Source: CAZAMB01 sp964486335 (GTDB lineage: Bacteria; Planctomycetota; Phycisphaerae; UBA1845). Taken from it: a stretch of 64,000 nucleotides of DNA. The stretch is from contig CAZAMB010000011.1 in the NCBI GenBank assembly GCA_964486335.1, positions 62,001-126,000 on the forward strand. Direction: 5' to 3'. Below are positions 26,427 to 34,274 of the stretch, piece by piece (positions within the stretch are counted from its first letter, which is position 1; each line of letters opens with the position of its first letter). The translations under genes were made by a program, and so were the position numbers. Below the pieces are notes generated by a model. It saw only the letters and a list, made by a program, of their open reading frames with translations, did no database searches and was not told the origin of the DNA.

Positions 26427-26813
26427 TTACGGATCGCTTACACCCAGCGCCGAGGCCGCCGCCGTTGTGGCGGTATGGGTAATGGAAAGCATAACGCAAC
26501 GGATTCCCAGGGCTTCGGCCAGCCGGGCCACCTCGCCGGACAGGGAAACGACAGGTCGGCCTAGCTTATCAGGAAGGATTTCCATGTCGGTCCAGGCGAT
26601 CTGACCGCGCCAACCGGTGCCGATCATCTTGAGGATGGCTTCCTTGGCGGCCCAGCGACCGGCGATGAACGGAACGGGGTCCTTGAACTGACCCGCCCGT
26701 TCCCTTTCGGCGGGCGTGAGAACCCGTTCGAGGAACCGCTCGGGATGGCCCTTAAGGATTTGCGCGATGCGCTCGCACTCGACGAGGTCAATGCCGTGGC
26801 CGACGATGGACAT
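26427..26813 (-). CDS. acpS: Holo-[acyl-carrier-protein] synthase AcpS
   Basis: Transfers 4'-phosphopantetheine from CoA to ACP serine. MSIVGHGIDLVECERI carries the metal-binding Asp, and GRWAAKEAILKMIGTGWRGQIAWTDMEI carries the Glu/Lys. Length 128 residues is standard. The TTTTAAAS end segment (ITHTATTAAASALG) fits the strand order. It lies upstream of the malic enzyme gene on the minus strand, 188 bp away, and is divergent from the helicase. Confidence 0.93.
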   Translation of the reverse strand: MSIVGHGIDLVECERIAQILKGHPERFLERVLTPAERERAGQFKDPVPFIAGRWAAKEAILKMIGTGWRGQIAWTDMEILPDKLGRPVVSLSGEVARLAEALGIRCVMLSITHTATTAAASALGVSDP

Positions 26814-26967
26814 GCGGTGACGCTACCGCCCGGAATATCGAGTGTCGAATGGCGACGACTGCATGCAACATGAACGAACAGAGGGACGTGAAAAGGAAAG
26901 GGCGCGGAGCATCAGACGTTTCAGAAACCCTAAGCACCCGATCGATTCGCAATCGGAGCGATTTTAT

Positions 26968-26998
26968 TCGACACGACGATGACCGTTCGGTATAGAAT
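26968..26998 (+). promoter_or_regulatory. Promoter of the UvrD-type helicase, apparently leaderless
   Basis: TCGACA (26968-26973) and TATAGA (26991-26996) are 17 bp apart. Transcription from it would begin near 27003, within two or three bases of the ATG at 27005. There is no Shine-Dalgarno sequence before that ATG. Together these suggest a leaderless or very short-leader mRNA. Confidence 0.45.
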
Positions 26999-27004
26999 CG
27001 AATC

Positions 27005-29185
27005 ATGTACACCGGCACGGACGCCCGAATTGAACGCCTGCTTGCGGACCTGAGCGATCCGCAGCGCGAGGCCGTCACGCACACCGACGGACCGCTCTTA
27101 ATCCTGGCCGGTCCGGGCAGCGGAAAGACGCGGGTCGTGACCCGGCGGGCGGCGCACCTCGCCGCAACCGTGACCAAGCCGCACCACATTCTGGCCATCA
27201 CCTTCACCAACAAAGCGGCCAAGGAGATGCGCGAGCGAATCGACGCGCTCGGCGTCGGAGCGGGAATGACCGTGGGCACGTTCCACGCCCTGTGCGCAAA
27301 GCTCCTGCGCTGGCACCACGACCGGGCCGGCATTTCTCGAAACTTCACCATCTTCGACACCGACGATCGGCGGAAGGTCATCAAGCGGGCGATTGAGGAG
27401 TGCGATCTGTCGGCGACGAATTACTCGCCTTCGGCGGTCGAGCATGAGATCAGCCGGGCCAAGAACGCGATGCTTTCGGCGGACGCCTACGCCGCCCAGG
27501 CAACCGATTGGCGGGCACGAGCCATCGCTCGAATCTTTAGCCGGTACGAGCAGGTGCTATCGGAGATGAGCGGGCTGGATTTCGACGACTTGCTGACCCG
27601 CATGGCCATGCTGCTGGGCAGGGATGAGCAGCTTCGTGCGACGCTGGAGCATCGATTCCGGTACGTGCTCGTGGATGAATATCAGGACACGAACTCGGCA
27701 CAGTACCTGATCGCCCGGTTGCTGACCCGCGATCGGCAGAACCTCTGCGCGACGGGCGACCCGGACCAGTCGATCTACGGCTGGCGCGGCGCGGACATCG
27801 AAAACATCCTTTCCTTCGAGCGCGACTATCCCAAGGCCAAGGTGGTTCGGTTGGAGGAAAACTATCGTTCCACGAAGCGAATCCTCGCGGTGGCCGATCG
27901 CCTGATCGCCCTTAACCTCCGTCGAAAGGCGAAGGCCCTTTGGACGCGCAACGACGAGGGTCCGATGGTGCGCGTATTGGAATGCGATGACGGCGACGAG
28001 GAGGCCGCGACGATCGCCGAAGCGATCGCGGCAAAGATCAGGCACGGAACCGATCCGGGCGAGATTGCCGTGTTCTATCGCATCAACTCGCTGAGCCGGG
28101 CGGTCGAGGAAGCGTTCATTCGGGCGGGATTGCGCTATCAAATCGCACGGGGCGTGGAGTTTTATAACCGCAAGGAAATCAAAGACGTGATCGCGTACCT
28201 GCGCGTGCTCGTCAATCCTGCGGACGAAATCGCCTTGCTGCGCATCATCAACACGCCGCCGCGCGGCATCGGCGATACGACGACGGATCGACTCAGTGAT
28301 CGAGCCAGGAACGCGGGCCGCACGATCTTTGACACGCTCGCCGACGAGGCAGCGCTCGCCGAGATCGGGCGCAGCGCGGCCAAGGTTCGTCAGTTCGGCG
28401 AACTGATCCGCTCGCTGGCGCCGATCGTGAAATCGCCCGCACCGCAGGCGCTTGAAAAAGTCATCAGCGAGAGCGGACTGCGCGCGCTGTACAAGGGCGA
28501 GGGCGAGGCCGACGATTCGCCCTCGCGCAACCTCGACGAACTCATCAGCGCGGCCGCCTCGTTTCAGGAGGAAAACCCCGAAGCGACGCTCGTGGACTGG
28601 CTCGAGCACGCGGCCCTGATCGGCGACGTGGACGCCGTGGGCGACGAAAGCGGAAAGGTGACGCTGATGACGCTTCACGCGGCCAAGGGGCTTGAGTATC
28701 CCCTTGTGTTCATCATCGGAATGGAGGAGGGTCTGCTCCCGTTTCGACGGTTCGGTGACGACCTCGGCGCGGACACCGACATGGAAGAAGAGCGGCGGCT
28801 GTGCTTCGTCGGGATGACCCGGGCCAAACGGGAGCTGACCCTCTCGCACGCCCGCTATCGAATGATGCGCGGCGTGACCCAGCGAACGGTCCGCAGCCCG
28901 TTCTTGGATGAGCTGCCGACCGACGGGGTCGAATGGCCCTGCGCGGATGCTCCCGTTCACAAGAAGCGACCGTCCATGCCGTCGGGGCGGTTGCCGGATG
29001 ACATCGAAGAGTGGACAATCGGGACGCTGGTGCGGCACCCGGACCGCGGCCTGGGGCAGGTCTTCGCCATCCACCGCGGTCCGCGTCGCACGCACGTGGA
29101 TGTTCGGTTTCGGAGCGGCGATGAGTGCTCCTGGGTGCTCGAATTCGCCGATCTGACACGCGTCGATTTTGACGATGTCGACTAG
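27005..29185 (+). CDS. UvrD/PcrA-family ATP-dependent DNA helicase
   Basis: A superfamily 1A 3'-5' helicase of 726 residues. Motifs in order: Q-motif (LSDPQREAV), Ia/Walker A (LAGPGSGKTRVVTRRA), ITFTNKAAKEMRERI, GTFHALCAKLLR, DEYQDTNSAQ (Walker B, DExx), TGDPDQSIYGWRGA, VRLEENYRST, IAVFYRINSLSR, GVEFYNRKEIKDVIAYLR, and the C-terminal MTLHAAKGLEYPLVFIIGMEEGLLPF and RRLCFVGMTRAKREL. A C-terminal Tudor-like tail follows (WTIGTLVRHPDRGLGQVF). It unwinds DNA in repair and replication restart; PcrA, UvrD and Rep are not separable from sequence. Confidence 0.95.
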   Translation: MYTGTDARIERLLADLSDPQREAVTHTDGPLLILAGPGSGKTRVVTRRAAHLAATVTKPHHILAITFTNKAAKEMRERIDALGVGAGMTVGTFHALCAKLLRWHHDRAGISRNFTIFDTDDRRKVIKRAIEECDLSATNYSPSAVEHEISRAKNAMLSADAYAAQATDWRARAIARIFSRYEQVLSEMSGLDFDDLLTRMAMLLGRDEQLRATLEHRFRYVLVDEYQDTNSAQYLIARLLTRDRQNLCATGDPDQSIYGWRGADIENILSFERDYPKAKVVRLEENYRSTKRILAVADRLIALNLRRKAKALWTRNDEGPMVRVLECDDGDEEAATIAEAIAAKIRHGTDPGEIAVFYRINSLSRAVEEAFIRAGLRYQIARGVEFYNRKEIKDVIAYLRVLVNPADEIALLRIINTPPRGIGDTTTDRLSDRARNAGRTIFDTLADEAALAEIGRSAAKVRQFGELIRSLAPIVKSPAPQALEKVISESGLRALYKGEGEADDSPSRNLDELISAAASFQEENPEATLVDWLEHAALIGDVDAVGDESGKVTLMTLHAAKGLEYPLVFIIGMEEGLLPFRRFGDDLGADTDMEEERRLCFVGMTRAKRELTLSHARYRMMRGVTQRTVRSPFLDELPTDGVEWPCADAPVHKKRPSMPSGRLPDDIEEWTIGTLVRHPDRGLGQVFAIHRGPRRTHVDVRFRSGDECSWVLEFADLTRVDFDDVD

Positions 29186-29211
29186 CTCGCTCGCAGTCGC
29201 GAGATCAGCCC

Positions 29212-30282
29212 ATGGAACATGCGGTCATCATGGCGGGCGGCGCGGGGGTTCGACTGTGGCCGCTCAGTCGGCGCGGCAAGCCCAAGCAGGTGTTGCGCCT
29301 GCTCGGCGGCAAGAGCCTGTTGCGAGAATCGTTTGAACGCGTGACGGCCGTCTTCCAGCCCGAGCAGATTCACATCGTCACCAGCCGGGAACACCTGCCG
29401 TTCATTGCGAAGGAGATTCCAGAGATCGCCCCGGCGAATCTGCTGGGCGAACCGGTGGGCCGTGACACGGCCAACGCGATTGGACTCGCGTCGGCCGTGC
29501 TTTGCGAGCGCGATCCGGACGCGGTCATCGCCGTATTCACCGCGGATCACGTGATTTCGCCGGTCGAGCGATTTCGAGAATCGGTTCAGAAAGCGTTTTC
29601 CGTCATCCAGACGCACCCCGACGCCTTGGTGACCTTCGGTGTTCGCCCCACGCGTCCGGACACGAGCTATGGTTACGTCCATCGTGGAGCGAGACTCGAT
29701 GAAGGCGTGTACGAGGTGGAGCAGTTCACGGAAAAGCCGAGTTTTTCCGCGGCGACGAAGTACGTTTCCAGCGGAGACTACTATTGGAACAGCGGGATGT
29801 TTTGCTGGCGGGCACGAACGATCCTCGACCAACTCAAGAAACATCTGCCGCAATCGCACGCCGGACTTTGTGAGATTGCGGCGGCGTGGTCCGGTCCGGA
29901 TCGGCAAACGAAGCTCGAGAGCATCTATTCGAAACTGATGCGCATCAGCATTGACTTCGCGGTGATGGAGCGGGCGGATCGTGTCCTTGTCGTCGAGCTG
30001 AATTGCCAGTGGGTGGACGTCGGAACGTGGCCGGCGCTGGAGTCCGTGCTCCAGGCCGACGGCGACGGCAACGTCGAGGCCTGCCGACACGTGATTCATC
30101 TCGGGTCACGCGGGAACATCGTCGTGTCCGAGGACGACCATCTGATCGCCACGATCGGCGTGGACGATCTTGTCATCGTTCATTCGCCCAATGCCACGCT
30201 GATCTGTACGCGGCGCGACGCCCAAGGCATCAAGGAACTTGTCGATAACATTCGACAGCGGTTCGGCGAGGAGTTTGTATAG
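29212..30282 (+). CDS. manC: Mannose-1-phosphate guanylyltransferase
   Basis: Makes GDP-mannose from mannose 1-phosphate and GTP. The nucleotide-binding MAGGAGVRLWPLSRRGKPKQ (GGxGxRLWPLSR-xxxPKQ) is diagnostic; PVGRDTANAIGLAS, FTADHVI, FTEKPS, YYWNSGMFCWRA and VVELNCQWVDVGTWPALE follow. Length (356) matches the short form without a fused isomerase. It starts 26 bp after the helicase stop and is probably co-transcribed. Products feed exopolysaccharide or glycolipid synthesis; no other such gene is visible. Confidence 0.95.
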   Translation: MEHAVIMAGGAGVRLWPLSRRGKPKQVLRLLGGKSLLRESFERVTAVFQPEQIHIVTSREHLPFIAKEIPEIAPANLLGEPVGRDTANAIGLASAVLCERDPDAVIAVFTADHVISPVERFRESVQKAFSVIQTHPDALVTFGVRPTRPDTSYGYVHRGARLDEGVYEVEQFTEKPSFSAATKYVSSGDYYWNSGMFCWRARTILDQLKKHLPQSHAGLCEIAAAWSGPDRQTKLESIYSKLMRISIDFAVMERADRVLVVELNCQWVDVGTWPALESVLQADGDGNVEACRHVIHLGSRGNIVVSEDDHLIATIGVDDLVIVHSPNATLICTRRDAQGIKELVDNIRQRFGEEFV

Positions 30283-30333
30283 TTCTGTCTGCATTCTTCC
30301 CGCTCGCCGCGACATCGGAAACCGGGCCGACCC

Positions 30334-30753
30334 ATGCCGCGATATCTCGCCATTGACTACGGCCGGAAGCGAATCGGCCTGGCCGTCGGCGACTCCGAAT
30401 CGCGCATCGCCTCTCCGGCATCGGCCGTCGCGGCGACCGGATCGGCGACGACCGACATTTCGGCGATCCTTCAAGCGGGTGGTCAATATGAAATCGACTC
30501 GTTCGTGCTCGGATTGCCCCTCAACATGAACGGCACGGAGGGTGCGCCGGCCAGGCACGCCCGGGCGCTCGGCCTGCAATTGGCTAAGGCATCGGGCAAG
30601 CCGGTCCACTTTTGGGATGAACGGTTGTCTTCGGTAACGGCGGAGGAGAAGCTCACGGCGCTCGGGCTGACGCGTAAGAAGAAGAAGGCTCGTACCGACT
30701 GCGTCGCCGCGCAGACCATTCTTCAGGAGTTTCTCGACGCGCTGGCGGACTAG
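30334..30753 (+). CDS. ruvX: RuvX/YqgF-type putative Holliday junction resolvase
   Basis: RNase H-like fold: LAIDYGRKRIGLAVGD with the acidic residues, FVLGLPLNMNGTEG, and VHFWDERLSSVTAEEKL (the DER). The C-terminal KKKKARTDCVAAQTILQEFLD is typical; 139 residues is standard. The role is in 16S rRNA processing or junction resolution; the two are not resolved here. It follows manC by 51 bp. Confidence 0.93.
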   Translation: MPRYLAIDYGRKRIGLAVGDSESRIASPASAVAATGSATTDISAILQAGGQYEIDSFVLGLPLNMNGTEGAPARHARALGLQLAKASGKPVHFWDERLSSVTAEEKLTALGLTRKKKKARTDCVAAQTILQEFLDALAD

Positions 30754-30816
30754 ACGACACAATCGGACAATCCCGAATATTGCGAAGAAGTTAAGGAATG
30801 GCATGATGAGGACGTC

Positions 30817-31665
30817 ATGCTGACACTGCGAAACGCTTGTAAGGCCTTCGGAAGTCTCGTCGCCGTCAACGACCTGTCGCTGGAAGTTCGACAAGGCGAA
30901 GTCTTCGGATTGCTTGGGCCCAACGGCGCGGGAAAGACAACAACAGTCAACATGGCGGTCGGGTTACTCCGTCCCGATGCTGGCGCAATCGAGATCGACG
31001 GCGGCGGATCGCCCCACCAACCCGAAGTACGGCGCAGCATCGGCGTCGCGCCGCAGTCGCTCGCGCTGTACGACGAACTCTCCGGACTTGAAAACCTCAC
31101 CTTCTTCGGCCGGTTGAGCGGCCTGACCGGCCGTCGTCTCATGGAACGGTCCCGATGGGCGCTGGAGTTTGTCGGACTCTCTGGTCGTCAAAAGGACAGG
31201 GTCAAAGCCTATTCCGGCGGCATGAAACGGCGACTAAACCTCGCCGTGGCCGTTCTGCACGATCCTCCGCTGTTGCTGCTCGACGAGCCGACGGTCGGCG
31301 TCGACCCACAATCGCGAAACGCGATCTTCGAGAACATCCTCGCTCTTCGCGCCGAGGGTCGAACGATTGTCTATACGACGCATTACATGGAAGAAGCGCA
31401 GCGACTCTGCGATCGAATCGGCATCATGGACCGCGGTCGGATGTTGGCCCTGGACACGGCTGACCGCTTGATCGCCTCGCATGGCGGAAAGAGCATTCTG
31501 ACGGCCGATCGCGACGGCACTGAACTCCGAGCAGAAACCAACGACCCGTTGGCCGAATTGCTTCGCTGGCAGGCCGAGGGGGGATTGCGCGGATTTCGAC
31601 TCGATCAACCGAATCTCGAACGAGTATTTCTTCAACTGACCGGTCGGGAGCTTAGGGACCTATGA
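30817..31665 (+). CDS. ABC transporter ATP-binding protein
   Basis: Walker A GPNGAGKTTTVN, signature YSGGMKRRLNLA, Walker B LLLLDEPTVGVDP, and switch His in YTTHYMEEAQRLCD. This is the DrrA/NatA-like type found with ABC-2 permeases. The last 60 residues form the usual extra segment. It has GAGGA upstream of its ATG. Its stop overlaps the permease start by 4 bp, so both form one exporter. The cargo (drug, lipid or saccharide) is unknown. Confidence 0.93.
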   Translation: MLTLRNACKAFGSLVAVNDLSLEVRQGEVFGLLGPNGAGKTTTVNMAVGLLRPDAGAIEIDGGGSPHQPEVRRSIGVAPQSLALYDELSGLENLTFFGRLSGLTGRRLMERSRWALEFVGLSGRQKDRVKAYSGGMKRRLNLAVAVLHDPPLLLLDEPTVGVDPQSRNAIFENILALRAEGRTIVYTTHYMEEAQRLCDRIGIMDRGRMLALDTADRLIASHGGKSILTADRDGTELRAETNDPLAELLRWQAEGGLRGFRLDQPNLERVFLQLTGRELRDL

Positions 31666-32936
31666 ACGAAGTCTTCGCGCTGGCGGTGAAGGACTTGCGT
31701 TTGCTCTTCCGGGATCGCGTCGGGTTCTTCTTCACATTCTTCTTTCCGCTGCTGTATGCCGTGTTCTTCGGCTCGATCTTTGCGGGACAGGGCGGCGGCG
31801 CCTCCCCTTTGAGGACCGTTCTCGTCGATGAAGACGGTACCGACGCCTCGCGGGCTTTTGTCCGGGAACTCGACGAATCGTCGGAACTGGAGGTGTCGGT
31901 CGCCGGGCGAAACGAAGCAATCGACCAGGTTAGGCGGGGTCGGCGAACGGCCTACATCGTTCTGCCCGCCGGGTTCGGCAAGTCGCGCGAGCGAATTTTC
32001 GGCGGCGAGCAGGTGCGGCTGGAGATGGGTGTTGATCCATCGCGGTCGGCGGAAACCGGTTTGCTCCAGGGAGTGTTGACCAAGTACCTGTACAAGGGCA
32101 TCCAGGATGTCTTCACCGATCAGGATCGGATGCGAAAGCAAATCGCCGAATCGATGCGCGAAGTCGAAGCCTCGACCGACATGAACCCTGTTTCTCGCGC
32201 GGCCCTGCAACTGTTCCTTCCGGCGCTGGATCATTTCCTCGTGACGCTGCCGAAAGGAGAGGATGGAACGGCGGGCACAGGTTGGCAGTCCTTTGAGATC
32301 GACACCAAGGCCGTCACCGTCAGTCGCTCCGGCCCGCAGAACTCCTACGAGATTTCCTTTCCACAGGCCATCATTTGGGGCGTCATGGGTTGTGCGGCCG
32401 CGTTTGGAATCTCGCTGGTGACCGAACGAACCAAGGGAACGCTGCTTCGATTGCGAATCGCCCCCATCGCTCGATCGCACATTCTCGCGGGCAAGTCGCT
32501 GGCCTGTTTGTTCACGACCGTCGCGGTGATTGTCGCCCTGTTGCTCGTCGCGTTCGCCGCGTTCGGCGTGCGTCCCGACTCCTGGGTGCTGCTGAGCGCC
32601 TCCATTGTGTCCATCGCAATTTGCTTCGTTGGCATCATGATGTTTCTTTCCATCCTCGGAAAGACGGAACAATCCGCGGGCGGGATCGGCTGGGCGGTGC
32701 TGATGGTCATGGCCATGATCGGCGGCGGAATGATCCCCCTGTTCGTGATGCCCGGTTGGCTTCGATCCCTCAGTCATGTCAGCCCGGTGAAATGGTCGAT
32801 TCTGTCGCTGGAAGGTGCCATCTGGCGAAACTTTTCGGCCGCGGAAATGGCGTTGCCGTGCGGGATTCTGGTTGCCGTTGGCGCGGTGTGCTTTGTTGTG
32901 GGGATTCGAGCATTTGCGTGGACGGAAGAGGGCTGA
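31662..32936 (+). CDS. ABC-2 family permease
   Basis: 424 residues: a helix after the N-terminus (FFFTFFFPLLYAVFFG), a large external domain of ~200 residues, and five more helices from residue ~230 (WGVMGCAAAFGISLV, then LACLFTTVAVIVALLLVAF and others, ending GILVAVGAVCFVVGIRAF). This is the DrrB/YhgE/YbhR-type layout. The gene overlaps the ATPase stop by 4 bp. It probably pumps a hydrophobic substrate out. Confidence 0.9.
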   Translation: MNEVFALAVKDLRLLFRDRVGFFFTFFFPLLYAVFFGSIFAGQGGGASPLRTVLVDEDGTDASRAFVRELDESSELEVSVAGRNEAIDQVRRGRRTAYIVLPAGFGKSRERIFGGEQVRLEMGVDPSRSAETGLLQGVLTKYLYKGIQDVFTDQDRMRKQIAESMREVEASTDMNPVSRAALQLFLPALDHFLVTLPKGEDGTAGTGWQSFEIDTKAVTVSRSGPQNSYEISFPQAIIWGVMGCAAAFGISLVTERTKGTLLRLRIAPIARSHILAGKSLACLFTTVAVIVALLLVAFAAFGVRPDSWVLLSASIVSIAICFVGIMMFLSILGKTEQSAGGIGWAVLMVMAMIGGGMIPLFVMPGWLRSLSHVSPVKWSILSLEGAIWRNFSAAEMALPCGILVAVGAVCFVVGIRAFAWTEEG

Positions 32937-32993
32937 GGCGCCCCATCGATCACCCGCCGCCCCGGCTCGATGCTTCACGATCAACCGGACGGA

Positions 32994-33653
32994 ATGACCA
33001 TGCCTTCGGACGACATGAAAATGTACTACGCACTCCGAGCGCCTGAATACGAACGCATCTACGAAAAACCCGAACGCCAAAGGGACCTGACCGACCTTCG
33101 AAATCATCTTGTCGATTGGACGGCCGACCGCAACGTCCTTGAAGTCGCCTGCGGCACCGGATATTGGACACTGCCGATCAGTCGGCGCGCCTGCTCCATC
33201 CTCGCCACCGACGTCAATCATGAGGTTCTCGCCATCGCAAGGACCAAAGACTACGGCCCGGCGACTGTCCGATTCGTGGTTGCCGACGCCTATGATTCTC
33301 CCTTAATACACCAGACGTTTGACGCGGCCCTTGCGGCCTTCTGGTGGTCACATGTACCGATCGAGCGGCGCGAGGAGTTTCTCCATTCCGTTGCGTCGCG
33401 ACTGTCCCCCGAGGCCGTCCTGATCCTCTGCGACAACACCTTCGTCGCGGGAGAAAGCACGCCGATTCACCGGAAGGATGCTTGCGGAAATACATTTCAA
33501 CGACGCACCTTGTCCGACGGCAGTGAGCACGAAGTCCTCAAGAACCATTGCGGAAATGAAGAACTGCGAGAGGTTCTATCGCGGCGATTTGGAAACTTTG
33601 AATACACCGAGTGGAAATACTATTGGTGCATGACGTGCATGTTGAACGGCTGA
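32994..33653 (+). CDS. Class I SAM-dependent methyltransferase
   Basis: Motif I VLEVACGTGYWTLPISR (GxGxG-type Rossmann), then ATDVNHEVLAIA, RFVVADAYD, and AALAAFWWSHV. ~220 residues. Two ATG codons (32994 and 33000) are near each other; GGACGGA precedes them. The N-terminal 40 residues (YYALRAPEYERIYEKPERQ) match small methyltransferases of the UbiE/Erg6 type, but the acceptor is unknown. It follows the exporter by 57 bp and could be co-expressed. Confidence 0.85.
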   Translation: MTMPSDDMKMYYALRAPEYERIYEKPERQRDLTDLRNHLVDWTADRNVLEVACGTGYWTLPISRRACSILATDVNHEVLAIARTKDYGPATVRFVVADAYDSPLIHQTFDAALAAFWWSHVPIERREEFLHSVASRLSPEAVLILCDNTFVAGESTPIHRKDACGNTFQRRTLSDGSEHEVLKNHCGNEELREVLSRRFGNFEYTEWKYYWCMTCMLNG

Positions 33654-33689
33654 CTTCCCATCAGGCGGGGTTTCGCGGACCCGCGCGTT

Positions 33690-33875
33690 TCAACGAAAGG
33701 ATTGCATGGCCGGCTTCACCGCGACGACTTCGATGTTTGGATAATTCGCATAGCCCGCCACGAGCCGCTTGGCCTCATCGTGGTTGGACGCATAAACGCG
33801 AAACTGCCGCACGGGCGGAGCCGCTTTTTCACCTTCAACCTTGTACTTGAACGAAACGATGTACGGCTTCAGCAT
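33690..33875 (-). CDS. Small conserved-looking protein, function unknown
   Basis: A 61-residue product from ATG 33875: MLKPYIVSFKYKVEGEKA, PPVRQFRVYASNHDEAKRLV, then AGYANYPNIEVVAVKP. The sequence is amphipathic with alternating hydrophobic residues, as in a small beta-alpha fold; no signal peptide and no known domain. The longer ORF (to 33992) adds a low-complexity basic N-terminus that does not look coding. Shine-Dalgarno is weak. Confidence 0.5.
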   Translation of the reverse strand: MLKPYIVSFKYKVEGEKAAPPVRQFRVYASNHDEAKRLVAGYANYPNIEVVAVKPAMQSFR

Positions 33876-34124
33876 TGGCTCATTCTCGGCAAGGACACGT
33901 CCTGTTGACAATACGTTGTGCCGCAGACCTCGCCCGCATGGTACTCTTCGCCGCAGGTTGCGTCGACGCCCCCGGGGCGGACCGGTAATCATCGGGTCCG
34001 GCGCTCCGCGACCTCAAGGAGAAGTCGGTTCTTCGGATTCCCAATGCCCTGCTCATTGCAAAATGATGTTCCGCACCGAGCCGGTCGATACTGGGAATGC
34101 CTCGAAACAGGGTCCGGCGGTTGG
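33876..34124. other. Intergenic region upstream of clpC
   Basis: About 400 bp separate the small protein's start (minus strand) and clpC. The last ~150 bp hold the clpC promoter and leader. The first ~250 bp carry no ORF I can support, no RNA gene, and no CIRCE (TTAGCACTC-N9-GAGTGCTAA) element. Confidence 0.5.
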
Positions 34125-34153
34125 TTGATGGGGCGATAATGCAAGGCTACAAT
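34125..34153 (+). promoter_or_regulatory. Sigma-70-type promoter of clpC
   Basis: TTGATG (34125-34130) and TACAAT (34148-34153) with a 17-bp spacer. It leaves a leader of about 115 bases before the clpC ATG at 34275. No heat-shock operator is visible in that leader. Confidence 0.6.
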
Positions 34154-34274
34154 CCACTGGCCGAACGACAGGGGCATTGTCCGCCACAATTGACTCGCCG
34201 AGCGACTGTGACGATTCGTCGGGATGGACGTGTCCACCGGGTCAGCCGCTCCACTAGGGAGGAGAACAAGACTG

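Noticed and set aside
34154..34274. CIRCE/HrcA operator before clpC
   Set aside because: TTAGCACTC-N9-GAGTGCTAA is not found in the leader.
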